A stretch of 54,692 bases of DNA from contig NZ_KE384412.1 of assembly GCF_000425625.1 (NCBI RefSeq), forward strand, positions 1-54,692, in the 5' to 3' direction. The notes under the pieces are model-generated. The model was not told the DNA's origin and did no database searches. It saw only the letters and a list, made by a program, of their open reading frames with translations. The position numbers and the translations under genes are program-made. This DNA is from Stutzerimonas azotifigens DSM 17556. Lineage in GTDB: Bacteria > Pseudomonadota > Gammaproteobacteria > Pseudomonadales > Pseudomonadaceae. Shown here in pieces: positions 25,628 through 33,254 of the stretch (the first letter of the stretch is position 1; the number at the start of each line of letters is the position of its first letter).

Positions 25628-26920
25628 TCAGTCATCGTTGAAGGGCGCCAGCGGGTCCCGCTCGCCGGGAGGGCCGGGCGGTTGAAGGTCGGCGCAATTG
25701 GCGCTGACCGCTCTCCCTTCGAGCCGGGCGCTGGCGAACGCGAAGGCCTCGTCCAGGGAGCCGTGCATCGCCCCGTCATGCCCCATCCCCTCGAGAAGCC
25801 GCCAGGTGACCTCGTTGCCGGCCGCGCACAAGGCGGCGGCGACCGCGTACTGCTCCATGGGCGTGATGGTTCGGTCGGCCTTGCCGGTTGCGATCAGCAG
25901 CGGAAAGCGGATCGACGACAGCGGCATGTCGGTGGTGGGCACGCGCAGGGGCGCCAGCTCCTGCGGGCTAATGGCCAGCAGATCCTCGAACGAGCCGACC
26001 TCGAACTCCCGCGCCTTGCGCGCGATATCGCCCGTGCAGCCCTGGCGCGCAACGCCGAGCAGCGCCCGTCCCTTGGCGCTCAGAATGTCCTCTATCGGAG
26101 GCGCCCCGTCCTTCAATGCGCCGGTCGCGAATCCCAAGAACATGGTCAGCGAGTTGCGCCTCGGCAAGGCGATCGGCCCTTCGGGAAAGGTACTGTTGGG
26201 TCCGGTGATCACCGCGCCGCGGATATCCAGGTCCCTGGCATGGGTGTCAGCCAGCGTCGCAGCCCCCAGCGCCGCCCCTCCGCCCTGGGATTGCCCGGCG
26301 AGCAGCGTCCGGCCCGAAAGCGCGCCGGGCGCGACGGCCTGGGCGGCGCGGATCGAATCCAGCACCGAGCGCCCTTCCGCTTGCCAGTAGGAATAAGGGT
26401 GCGGCCCGGGTCCTCCCAGGCCCTGGTAGTCGGTAGCGACCACCGCAAAGCCCTGCGCCAGCCAGCGGTTCAGGTAGGACGCATCGCGGCGCCTGAACCC
26501 CGCCCAGGACGGCGCGCAGCTGTCGGCTATGCCCAGCGTGCCGTGCGCCCAAGCCAACAGCGGCCAGCCACCGGCAGGCGGTTCCCCTGCCGGCAGGAAC
26601 AGGGTGCCGCTGACGGGAATCGCCCCCGAGTTCCAGCGCTCGTCCCGCGAGCTGTAGAGGATGCGGATGGCTGCCGATGCTGCCGGCATGTCCTCCTGAC
26701 GCGCCACCGCCTCCTGTCTCAGCAGGGTTCCAGGGGTATTCGGCACCGGGCCGGACCAACGATAAAAGGGCGACAGCTCCATGTCCCCCGCGTCGGGACC
26801 GACGGGCAGCGCCGGCCCCTTCGCCTGAGCCGCCACGACCAGGCAGAGTGCAGCGATGGCCCCGAGTCCGAATCGAACGATGGCCGGTGCCGCCTGGAAA
26901 ATTCCGAATATCCGCATCAT
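25628..26920 (-). CDS. Secretory lipase/alpha-beta hydrolase family protein
   Basis: A 430-residue secreted alpha/beta hydrolase. The signal peptide covers about 1-33 (FGLGAIAALCLVVAAQAKG). The nucleophile elbow is GQSQGG at 209-214 (S211), the oxyanion region is AWAHGTLGIADSCAPS, and the later GKADRTITPMEQ Asp and GMGHDGAMHG His complete the triad. It resembles the secretory lipase (LIP) family that hydrolyses esters outside the cytoplasm. A Shine-Dalgarno (AGGAAGGG) lies 8 nt before the ATG at 26920. It converges with the regulator gene and is bounded upstream by a REP-like element; it appears monocistronic. Confidence 0.86.
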   Translation of the reverse strand: MMRIFGIFQAAPAIVRFGLGAIAALCLVVAAQAKGPALPVGPDAGDMELSPFYRWSGPVPNTPGTLLRQEAVARQEDMPAASAAIRILYSSRDERWNSGAIPVSGTLFLPAGEPPAGGWPLLAWAHGTLGIADSCAPSWAGFRRRDASYLNRWLAQGFAVVATDYQGLGGPGPHPYSYWQAEGRSVLDSIRAAQAVAPGALSGRTLLAGQSQGGGAALGAATLADTHARDLDIRGAVITGPNSTFPEGPIALPRRNSLTMFLGFATGALKDGAPPIEDILSAKGRALLGVARQGCTGDIARKAREFEVGSFEDLLAISPQELAPLRVPTTDMPLSSIRFPLLIATGKADRTITPMEQYAVAAALCAAGNEVTWRLLEGMGHDGAMHGSLDEAFAFASARLEGRAVSANCADLQPPGPPGERDPLAPFNDD

Positions 26921-27038
26921 GTAGCCGTCCCTTCCTCAAGCGCGGCCGGGATCCAGCCGCGGCAGCTTGTGAGAACTCACTCGACCTTGAGGCCAACTCG
27001 GCAGGCAAACCTGACCGGGGCATCGCCTGCCGGCTCGA

Positions 27039-27122
27039 ACGCTTTTCGCGGTCAAGACCGCTCCCACAGGGTTCTGCGCAGCTTTTGTGGGAGCGGTCGG
27101 GGCGCCTAGTCTCGACCGCGAT
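27039..27122. repeat. REP-like palindrome between lipase and porin genes
   Basis: TCGCGGTCAAGACCGCTCCC and later TGTGGGAGCGGTC with a terminal TCTCGACCGCGA make a long imperfect inverted repeat, the REP style seen between pseudomonad genes. The terminal block is shared with the elements at 1-233 and at 54578-54692. It sits upstream of the lipase start and downstream of the porin stop and may act as a transcription or RNA-stability barrier. Confidence 0.6.
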
Positions 27123-27146
27123 CGGGCGTAACGCTTCTCCCTAGAA

Positions 27147-28544
27147 CTAGAAGGCGTAGTCGATATAGGTCCGCAGTTCCTTGCCCGTCACCACGTTCTC
27201 CGGTTGGGCGGAGACCAGGGAAACGAAGCCCTCGTCGATCCGGTAGTCCGTATAAATGATGCCCACCGACAAACCGGCATAGTCCTTTTCATCGAAACGA
27301 TAATAAAGACGATATTCCGTTTGACGCTCAGTGATATCCGTCGACACCCCTGTAAAGGGATTGTCCGCATCGAACTTCCCTCGCTTGTGGATGACCATTG
27401 CCTTTACGCCATCAAGAGGCACATCGAACAAGGAAAGCCCGCTGAAGTCATATTCGGCCCCGACCTGCCAGGTTGTTTCGCCGTCATTGTTGAAGTCATT
27501 TCCTGCTTCCGTCCAGGCGTCCATCAGCCCGTCGACGTTATCGCCATGATCGTAAAAGGCGTAGCCAAGTAGCCCGTTGCTCAACTTCGCATCCGTTTCG
27601 GAGTAGGAAAGCCCGAGGCGCAGGCGATTCATCAGAATGCCGAGATTCACGTTCAACCAACTGGCCTTGTCGTCGTAGGCGGCCTCACCCTCCAACCAGT
27701 CACGCCGCCATATATCGCCCGCACGTTTGAAGTCGTAATACTGGGTATTCAATACGATTCCCCCGTTTTCGCCGACCGGGGCCTGCAAGGTGAGTTCATA
27801 GCGCCTGTTCTCGTTGAAGTCCTTCGCCACACCATGCCGGTAGCTGAACTCAACGGCCTTCAGGTCATAATTGAAGCCATAGGTATACAGGCCACCTATC
27901 GTTTCGCCGGTGTTGCTCATCAGGCGCTCGAAGTCTTCCCGGTCCCGGGGCGAACTGCGGTTGACGTAGGCGACGTCGAAGTCCAGTTCGCCCGGCAGCG
28001 GGCCGACTCCGAGGTCGGTGAAGCTGAGGCGCGCACGCGCGCCCTGATAGGCCCCCGGTGCGATCCGGGTGTCCAGCGTTGCCAGCGTGCCGGCATCGAA
28101 GCGACCCCGGCCGACCTGCATGTCCGCCTCCCAGTCCGTACCGCCATGCCGAAACTTCAGGTAGCCCTGCCCCAGCTTGGCGAAGCCCTTGTTGCTTCCA
28201 CTCGTATCGTCAAAGATATCCCGGCTGTTCTGCCTGGAATCGATCTTGGCCACGCCATAAAGCGACGCATCGAATCCGACGAATCCGCCCCAGTAACCGG
28301 AGCTGTAATCCACGATGGCGCCGATACCGGTACCCCCCAACTTCGATCCGTCCGGAAATCCCCCAAACTGGTCCTCCACCAGGTCGTTGTATATTTCGGT
28401 GTCTATCTGCAAGGCGCGGATATAAAGATTCAACTTCCCTTCATCCTGGAGCCGCTCGGGATATTCGATGGTTGCCGCCAGAGAACTACCGGCACTCGCA
28501 AGCAATACCGAACAGGCCATCAGCGTCATTCTTTTCGCCAGCAT
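27147..28544 (-). CDS. OprD-family outer-membrane porin
   Basis: A 465-residue outer membrane beta-barrel. The signal peptide is MLAKRMTLMACSVLLASAGSSLA (about 1-23). Typical OprD features follow: an N-terminal plug-like LYIRALQIDTEIYND, alternating aromatic/hydrophobic strands (GYLKFRHGGTDWEADMQVGRG, SFTDLGVGPLPGELDFDVAYV, AEYDFSGLSLFDVPLDG) and a C-terminal aromatic residue (YIDYAF). The AGAAGAGG upstream fixes the start at 28544. OprD-type channels often import carboxylates or aromatic acids. The gene lies behind a degenerate copy of the CitMHS promoter and 5' end, so it may be driven by that promoter and work as the outer-membrane entry for the same substrate. The AT-rich, lower-GC leader is distinct from its neighbours. 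Confidence 0.88.
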   Translation of the reverse strand: MLAKRMTLMACSVLLASAGSSLAATIEYPERLQDEGKLNLYIRALQIDTEIYNDLVEDQFGGFPDGSKLGGTGIGAIVDYSSGYWGGFVGFDASLYGVAKIDSRQNSRDIFDDTSGSNKGFAKLGQGYLKFRHGGTDWEADMQVGRGRFDAGTLATLDTRIAPGAYQGARARLSFTDLGVGPLPGELDFDVAYVNRSSPRDREDFERLMSNTGETIGGLYTYGFNYDLKAVEFSYRHGVAKDFNENRRYELTLQAPVGENGGIVLNTQYYDFKRAGDIWRRDWLEGEAAYDDKASWLNVNLGILMNRLRLGLSYSETDAKLSNGLLGYAFYDHGDNVDGLMDAWTEAGNDFNNDGETTWQVGAEYDFSGLSLFDVPLDGVKAMVIHKRGKFDADNPFTGVSTDITERQTEYRLYYRFDEKDYAGLSVGIIYTDYRIDEGFVSLVSAQPENVVTGKELRTYIDYAF

Positions 28545-28729
28545 ACGAACCTCTTCTATTGTTTTTATTTGAACAAGGCTTTCCCTGCAGGCCTGTGCGA
28601 AGCCCGCAACGATCAAACAACTACTCTTACTTATCCAGACATTCACAAGCGCCCGCACAAGCAACCATCGAGTTAAAAAACCTCCCGACATGCCTGGAAA
28701 CAGAACCTCTTTAGAATGCCGCTCGTTGA

Positions 28730-29005
28730 TTAAAAAGACGCAGCCGACGAACTTCTCACATCGAACCCAAAAAACGCCTGACGAGAGCGCAGGAGCCCGA
28801 AACACAATGGTGAGAACATCGACATGAGTGCAGTGGGCGCAACTTCAGTCCCCCCACTCAGGACCATATCGCCAGGGTCGGAACCCATACCGCCAGTCAA
28901 ACCGAATGCGAGCGGCACCGGTATCGGCACGGTCAGCGCTGACGATCGCTTGCCAACGATCGGCGCCATGAAGGTGGCGACTTTCGCAAAACCCAACCAA
29001 GCCAT
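28730..29005 (-). pseudogene. Degenerate 5' fragment of a CitMHS transporter gene
   Basis: The minus-strand frame starting at 29005 (MAWLGFAKVATFMAPIVGKR) parallels the N-terminus of the intact transporter (MAWVGFAMVSVFMLLILTRR). Later blocks also match: FGLTGGMGSDPGDMVLSGGTEVAPTALMSMF against FGLGIGLGPQMGEMIMDGVLKVTPTAMMLMF. It ends about 90 residues in and then loses similarity. The DNA upstream also matches the leader of the intact gene. It is a truncated, mutated duplicate, with the promoter possibly still active for the downstream porin gene. Confidence 0.72.
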
Positions 29006-29360
29006 GCGTTGTACCTTCTTATTTTTGTCAACGTGGATGGAAATAATCAACATATACAGAGAAATTCTCTCTGTGAATCTATATTCGAGAAACCCTTCGT
29101 GTAAATATTGATTTTTTCCGTCAACTAATCATCAACTGGCGTGAAGCGATAAAAGTGTTGGAGAGGCGTGGTCGTATCCGACAGGCTGGTCGGAGAGCCC
29201 GGCTACAGATGCCTGAAAGGCGAGAAGGTCGGCCGGGCTGTCCGGGCGGCACTGGGGGCTGGGGCTGAGACCCGGGATGCTGGTCACGCCGTTGTGAAGA
29301 ACTCCTGACCACGACAGCTCGGCCCCAAGAACCCGGATCGTTGTCAGTAGGCAGGCAGGA

Positions 29361-29415
29361 GCGGAGCAAGGTGCATGGCAGTGCTGCAAGCGCCTGTAGC
29401 GAGAACGGCCCTCAA
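29361..29415 (+). pseudogene. Fragment resembling the 3' end of relE
   Basis: AGCGGAGCAAGGTGCATGGC followed by AGTGCTGCAAGCGCCTGTAG closely matches the last part of the intact toxin gene (30374-30420: AGCGAAGCAAGGCATATGGC then AGTGCCGCAAGCCGCCTGTAG). Together with the tRNA fragment downstream it reproduces the order relE-end, terminator, tRNA 3' end seen at 30370-30640. Confidence 0.55.
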
Positions 29416-29427
29416 AGAGACACCGTC

Positions 29428-29516
29428 CCAAAAGGAAAAGGGCCAGCTTGCGCTAGCCCTTTTCGAGATCCGTGGTGCCGGTTAGAGGAGTCGAACCCTG
29501 ACCTTCGCATTACGAA
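29428..29516. repeat. Copy of terminator plus tRNA-Thr 3' end (putative attachment repeat)
   Basis: The terminator hairpin (AAAAGGGCCAGCTTGCGCTA then GCCCTTTT) and the tRNA-Thr 3' end from the CCA (29473-29475) to the anticodon loop repeat 30550-30639 with a few differences (a one-base loss in the T arm, G to T in the acceptor stem). Direct repeats of a tRNA 3' end are the usual footprint of site-specific integration at a tRNA gene. It lacks the 5' half of the tRNA and is non-functional. Confidence 0.68.
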
Positions 29517-29867
29517 AGATCGGCACCTGTCATCGCCAAAGCTGGAAGCCAGTAAATTCCGGGCGCTTCCAGCGCACCCTCTATACAACCGGATGTGGCT
29601 ATCGGCATGCCTCGGCCGTTTTAGGGGCTCCTACTCACCGGCCCCCAGCGTAGCCGAGTCGCTCCAAAAAGATCTTCAAGAGTGCTTTTAATGGGGCTAC
29701 TATTCATCTACCTACCCTTCACAGGTGACCTTACGAAGACTTTGATCAAGACAGCCCGGCCACAATAGAGAACCCGGATTAGCTCAACGAAGCTTGATGG
29801 TTCGGCCCTGTGGATATGAGCTCGGGCACCCTAGAAGCGCGGATAGTAGAGAACAGGGGATATGGCG

Positions 29868-30140
29868 ATGACTTACACGGTACTGGCTGACATTGCGGCG
29901 TCGGTGACAGAACTAAAAAAGGACCCAATGGGTACCATCCGAGAAGGTGGCGGCGAGACGATCGTGATCCTCAATCGAAACGAACCAGCGTTTTATGCCG
30001 TGCCACCCGCACGCTACGAAGCCATGCTGGAACTGATCGACGATCTGCGGCTAGCTGAAATCGTACGCGCTCGTGCTGGTGAACCTACTGTACGAGTAGA
30101 TATCGATGACCTCGTTGCGCAAGCCGGCGGAGCCGACTAA
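29868..30140 (+). CDS. Phd/YefM-type antitoxin
   Basis: A 90-residue antitoxin (MTYTVLADIAASVTELKKDP...) with the Phd/YefM DNA-binding fold: the Ser/Lys-rich helix SVTELKKDPMGTI, the strand VILNRNEPAFYAVPPARYEAML and a C-terminal acidic tail that binds the toxin. The ATG at 29868 has AGGGG 8 nt upstream; an ATG at 29862 is too close. It overlaps the toxin start by 35 nt, as in many type II modules, and the complex probably autoregulates the promoter upstream. Confidence 0.88.
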   Translation: MTYTVLADIAASVTELKKDPMGTIREGGGETIVILNRNEPAFYAVPPARYEAMLELIDDLRLAEIVRARAGEPTVRVDIDDLVAQAGGAD

Positions 30141-30420
30141 GTACGCCCTGGAGTTCAACGCCCAGGCACTCAAGGAGTGGGGCAAGCTGGGTAACACCAT
30201 CCAGCTACAGTTCGCCAAGAAGCTCAAAGAGCGCCTCGAGAACCCTCGAGTGGAGGCCGACAGGCTCAGGGACATGCCCGACTGCTACAAGATCAAGCTC
30301 CGTGCCATTGGCTACCGCTTGGTCTACCAGGTGATCGACAGCCGTCTGGTCGTCACAGTGATCGCCGTAGGCAAGCGAGAGCGAAGCAAGGCATATGGCA
30401 GTGCCGCAAGCCGCCTGTAG
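30106..30420 (+). CDS. RelE/ParE-type toxin
   Basis: A 104-residue RelE-superfamily toxin. The YALEFNAQALKEWGKLGNTI start, ERLENPRVEADRLRDMPDCY centre and KIKLRAIGYRLVYQVIDSRL end match the RelE ribosome-dependent mRNA interferase pattern, including the basic residues of the active region. It begins within the antitoxin gene, so translation is coupled. The last ~18 codons and the DNA after them are duplicated at 29361-29415, indicating that this module was once present in two copies. Confidence 0.88.
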   Translation: MTSLRKPAEPTKYALEFNAQALKEWGKLGNTIQLQFAKKLKERLENPRVEADRLRDMPDCYKIKLRAIGYRLVYQVIDSRLVVTVIAVGKRERSKAYGSAASRL

Positions 30421-30552
30421 GGAGCGTCGAACCATGCGCAGCCTGCCGCTGAGAGTTGACCGGCTAATGCATCGTCCCAGGCCTAGGGGTCCCGCACATG
30501 CCACGAATGTACCGGCTGGCATAGGCGAAGGGCGTCGAGAGACGCGATCCCA

Positions 30553-30588
30553 AAAGAAAAAGGGCCAGCTTGCGCTAGCCCTTTTCGA
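30553..30588 (-). terminator. Rho-independent terminator downstream of tRNA-Thr
   Basis: Read on the minus strand, AAAAGGGCTAGCGCAAGCTG then GCCCTTTTTCTTTT gives a stem of AAGGGC/GCCCTT extended by TAGC/GCTG pairing around a small loop, with a T-rich tail. It lies just after the tRNA-Thr 3' end. The hairpin was copied at 29437-29466. Confidence 0.8.
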
Positions 30589-30594
30589 GATCCT

Positions 30595-30670
30595 TGGTGC
30601 CGGTGAGAGGAGTCGAACCCCCGACCTTCGCATTACGAATGCGCTGCTCTACCTACTGAGCTACACCGGC
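30595..30670 (-). tRNA. tRNA-Thr (anticodon CGT)
   Basis: A 76-nt tRNA including an encoded CCA. The minus strand starts GCCGGTGTAGCTCAGTAGGT (acceptor and D arm). The anticodon arm GCGCA-TTCGTAA-TGCGA has CGT at the centre of the loop and closely follows the E. coli thrW arm. The variable AGGTC, T arm GGGGG-TTCGACT-CCTCT and acceptor CACCGGC with ACCA complete it. The first anticodon-stem pair is G-A, as in the E. coli molecule. Its 3' half is duplicated at 29473-29516. Confidence 0.95.
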
Positions 30671-30736
30671 GACAGGCGGCGCATTATCGAAGTTTGTTGG
30701 GCCGGACTCAAGCCCCGTAAGCCATGGAAAACAACG

Positions 30737-30775
30737 GAAAAACGCCCGTCAGCCAGGCTGGCGGGCGTTTTTCCG
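30737..30775. terminator. Bidirectional terminator after the DUF3618 operon
   Basis: ACGCCCGTCAGCC (30742-30754) pairs with GGCTGGCGGGCGT (30756-30768) as a long stem with a GT/GC-rich core, flanked by GGAAAA on one side and TTTTTCC on the other. It lies 12 bp after the DUF3618 stop and can act in both directions. Confidence 0.82.
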
Positions 30776-30786
30776 TGCCGGCCCGG

Positions 30787-31566
30787 TCAATGCGGGCGCG
30801 AGGCGCTGGCCTGGTGCTGGGTGGCACCGTCGTTCATGTCGCGCTTGAGCTCGTGCTTGACCTGCTCGGCGACGTCCTGCCCGACCGCCGAGGCGCGCTC
30901 GTAGCCCTCCTCCGCTTTCTCGCGGGCGCGATGGGCCATCTCGTCTCGAGCTTCGCCCATCAGCTCGTCCTCGCGCCGGGTCGGCGGGATGCAGGCGGCG
31001 ACCAGCGCACCCAGCGCAACGCCGATCGCCCCGAGGGCCAGCGGCTGCTCGTTGAGCATGCGGTTGAAGCCGCCGCGCGCCTGGTCGGCACGGTAGCGCA
31101 GGTTCTCGCCGGCATGCCGGCTGGAGTCGCTGAGCCGTGCGCGCGTACTGCTGACCGAACTGGACAGGTTGTGGGTCATCTGCCCGGCGCGGTCCTTCAG
31201 GCTCGCCCCCTGCTCCTTCAGACCGGTGGTCTTCTCGGAGAGGCGGTCGCGCATCGAGGGGCCGGTCGAGGTCGAGTAGGTCGAGGCTGGCTGGCGGTTC
31301 TGCCCGGCCATCAGCCAGACCAGGCCGACACCGGTCAGGACGGTGGGTACCGGATTGGCCTTGAGCGTATTGCCGAGGTTGGTGACGAACTCGCCCCCGT
31401 TGCCCTTGGCGTAGCCCAGCACCGTGTCGATCATCTGCCCGGGCGACAGCTTGTCTTCCAGGGCATGGACGATGTTGGAGATGTCGGCGCGCTGCTGGTC
31501 GATCTCGCGCTCGAGCGTTTCCGGGTCCTTCTGTGCTTCGCGGTCGATATCGTTGGCTGTGCTCAT
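30787..31566 (-). CDS. DUF3618 domain membrane protein
   Basis: A 259-residue protein. The N-terminal DUF3618 stretch is DPETLEREIDQQRADISNIVHALEDKLSPGQMID (about 14-47). The middle has coiled-coil segments (SMRDRLSEKTTGLKEQGASLKDRAGQM). A C-terminal hydrophobic helix (ALGAIGVALGALVAA) precedes a charged tail. It would be a single-span membrane protein with a long helical cytoplasmic part. Its start overlaps the holin-like gene by 4 nt and it ends before a strong terminator, making it the last gene of the operon. Its function is unknown. Confidence 0.85.
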   Translation of the reverse strand: MSTANDIDREAQKDPETLEREIDQQRADISNIVHALEDKLSPGQMIDTVLGYAKGNGGEFVTNLGNTLKANPVPTVLTGVGLVWLMAGQNRQPASTYSTSTGPSMRDRLSEKTTGLKEQGASLKDRAGQMTHNLSSSVSSTRARLSDSSRHAGENLRYRADQARGGFNRMLNEQPLALGAIGVALGALVAACIPPTRREDELMGEARDEMAHRAREKAEEGYERASAVGQDVAEQVKHELKRDMNDGATQHQASASRPH

Positions 31567-31997
31567 GCTTTATGCCCTCTCACCACGTCCTTGTCCTTGT
31601 TGATCGAATCGATGGTGCGTTCGGGTTTGAAATTCGTGGCCTCGAACTTTTTCTTGCCGGCCGAAACCATGACCAGCCCGACGATCACCACCACGCCGCC
31701 GACGATCAGCGCTGCCAGCCAGGGCGCCATCACGTTGCTCAGGCCGTAGACACCGGCCATCAACAGCACGATGAATCCGGCCAGAAGCACGGCGCCACCG
31801 GTAGCGACACTGGCCGCGCCGGCCTTGGTGGAGCGGATCGACTCGCTGAGTTCGGCCTTGGCCAGCGCCAGCTCCTTGGTGAAGAGCGACGGCACCTCAC
31901 GGGTCAGCTGGCGCAGCAGGCCGCCGACCGAGTTGTCGTATTCCGGGTGATCGGAAAGATGGCTGGTGGTCGCAGTGTGACGTTGCTGTTCGTTCAT
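31563..31997 (-). CDS. Phage holin family (Holin-X type) membrane protein
   Basis: A 144-residue protein with a soluble N-terminus (SVGGLLRQLTREVPSLFTKELALAKAELSESI) and two adjacent hydrophobic helices (VLLAGFIVLLMAGVYGLSNVM and AALIVGGVVVIVGLVMVSAGKKK). This matches the holin-X/DUF1469 family, widespread in bacterial stress operons and not itself phage-derived. It overlaps both neighbours by 4 nt (ATGA), so the three are co-translated. Its location next to DUF3618 and a helical stress protein is a recurrent trio. Confidence 0.85.
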   Translation of the reverse strand: MNEQQRHTATTSHLSDHPEYDNSVGGLLRQLTREVPSLFTKELALAKAELSESIRSTKAGAASVATGGAVLLAGFIVLLMAGVYGLSNVMAPWLAALIVGGVVVIVGLVMVSAGKKKFEATNFKPERTIDSINKDKDVVRGHKA

Positions 31998-32767
31998 GGC
32001 AGGAGCCCTCCGTCAGTACCTTTGCCGTTGCGCCCGGCGGTGGAGCCGGAACCGGTGGTCAGGGGTGAACCCGCGGCGCTGGCGCCGGCCGGGGATGTCG
32101 GGGTCGGCCGGGTCAGGTCGGAATGGCCGGCATTGCTGACGCTGCCGACCGTGCCCACGCCGGCGCCGCTGCCGATGTGCTCGTCGAGCTCGCGCTGGCT
32201 CGGCAGGTGGCCGGCATCACCGTAGTGCGTCGACGCGCGATCATGGTGATCGCGGCGCAGGTGCGGACGATGCGAGCCGTAGTCACCGCTCTGCGCGCGC
32301 TCGCTGGAGGCCTTGGCGAAGCGCATCAGGCCGAAGCCGAGCGCCACGCTGCCGGCGATGAACAGCCCCGGGTTGTTGCGGGCCATGCGGGTGACGTCGT
32401 GGAACAGTTCGTCGGCATTCTTGGCACGCACGTCGTCGGCAAACTCGCTGAGGTACTGCGCGGCGCTGGTGACGTACTGCGAGAGGCCGGGCCGGTCCTG
32501 GTTCTCGAGCTCGGTGGCGGCAGCCTTGGCGCTCTGCGCGATCTTCTCGATCTCGCCCGCGGCGCTGCCGCGATAGCGCTCGAACTGCTCCCTGCCCTGC
32601 GTCTTCGCCTGCTCGGTGAGGTGCTGGCTGGCCTCGTGTGCCTTGTTCTTCATGTCTTCCGTCGCCGGAGCCGAAGAATGGCGTGGCGTATCCATGCTCG
32701 ATGACGTCGAGAGGCCGGTCTGAGGCTGGCCGCCATAACCTGTGATGTTTTCATCGGGTGTCGCCAT
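31994..32767 (-). CDS. Membrane-associated helical stress protein, hypothetical
   Basis: 257 residues. A low-complexity N-terminus is followed by long amphipathic helices (TEDMKNKAHEASQHLTEQAK, AAGEIEKIAQSAKAAATELE, GLSQYVTSAAQYLSEFADDV), one hydrophobic helix (NPGLFIAGSVALGFGLMRFA) and a Gly/Ser/Thr-rich C-terminal tail. The helical repeats resemble LEA-like or nutrient-deprivation proteins. The start at 32767 (MATPDENI) is chosen because AAGGTGA lies 6 nt upstream; an ATG two codons earlier abuts that site. It is the first gene of the overlapping operon with a holin-X and a DUF3618 protein. Confidence 0.78.
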   Translation of the reverse strand: MATPDENITGYGGQPQTGLSTSSSMDTPRHSSAPATEDMKNKAHEASQHLTEQAKTQGREQFERYRGSAAGEIEKIAQSAKAAATELENQDRPGLSQYVTSAAQYLSEFADDVRAKNADELFHDVTRMARNNPGLFIAGSVALGFGLMRFAKASSERAQSGDYGSHRPHLRRDHHDRASTHYGDAGHLPSQRELDEHIGSGAGVGTVGSVSNAGHSDLTRPTPTSPAGASAAGSPLTTGSGSTAGRNGKGTDGGLLP

Positions 32768-33203
32768 GATCATTCACCTTCTATTGGGCTTTGGCCGGTT
32801 GACCGTGTCCGTGGATACATGACAGCGCAGCTTGTCGCGCGCCATGCCAGTTGGTGTGCACATAAAAGGTGACAGGGGCGCTATATGTGAGTTCCGTCAA
32901 GCCGATATGCGCAACGGCATGCGTCTGGCGAGCCTGCCGAAGTTGTCGGACGGAAGTTCTAGTGGCCACTTGATACAGATACGACGAACGGTAGCGAATG
33001 TTCGAAAAAGAGCTCGTCGCGCCCTGGAAGGAGGCACGTACGCAGCGTTCTAGAGGGGTTTTCGGCGACCAGGGAAGGCACCGCATGCCGCACTTGGCAT
33101 TATGCGATTACAAGCGAAACGGAAAGCGCCGGCGGGGTTGGTAAAAAATGGAAAATATATAAAGCAGCAAACAACAGTCGAATCGAAGTTCCTTTTTTCG
33201 CGG
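32768..33203. other. Gene-free interval upstream of the stress operon
   Basis: About 435 bp holding the promoter region of the minus-strand stress operon on the left and, at 33045-33061, one arm of a 17-bp inverted repeat (GCGTTCTAGAGGGGTTT) matched at 35905-35921. No convincing gene is seen in either strand. The terminator of the GH5 gene follows at 33204. Confidence 0.5.
33045..33061 (+). repeat. Inverted repeat arm, left (17 bp)
   Basis: GCGTTCTAGAGGGGTTT is the exact reverse complement of 35905-35921. The arms lie 2.84 kb apart on either side of the first GH5 gene. Flanking sequence is only partly similar. Confidence 0.6.
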
Positions 33204-33238
33204 GCAAAAGAAAACGGGCCCGAAGGCCCGTTTCTTTT
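33204..33238 (-). terminator. Rho-independent terminator of the first GH5 gene
   Basis: On the minus strand ACGGGCC-TTCG-GGCCCGT followed by TTTCTTTTG. A perfect 7-bp GC stem with a stable TTCG loop and T tail, 17 bp downstream of the GH5 stop. Confidence 0.85.
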
Positions 33239-33254
33239 GTCTACCGACTCGCGA

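Larger units (their letters stand above)
29006..29861. other. Gene-free interval with duplicated regulatory and tRNA fragments
   Basis: About 855 bp with no convincing gene. It holds the duplicated citM-like promoter motif (29101-29121), about 230 bp with no recognisable feature (29130-29360), a block resembling the end of the relE gene (about 29361-29415), a terminator-like hairpin with a tRNA-Thr 3' fragment (29428-29516), and about 300 bp of AT-richer sequence before the antitoxin. ORFs that cross it (including one through the tRNA fragment) are not coding. Confidence 0.6.

Noticed and set aside
29341..29691. 116-residue plus-strand ORF near the duplicated tRNA fragment
   Set aside because: It reads through the terminator and tRNA-Thr fragment (the translated tRNA arm gives the EESNPDLRITK-like peptide typical of tRNA shadows) and has no RBS.
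30395..30904. 169-residue plus-strand ORF over tRNA-Thr
   Set aside because: It covers the tRNA and the terminator; the GERSRTPDLRITN peptide is a translated tRNA.
31563..31997. Phage origin of the holin-like gene
   Set aside because: No phage genes are near; holin-X family proteins are commonly chromosomal and this one is embedded in a stress operon.
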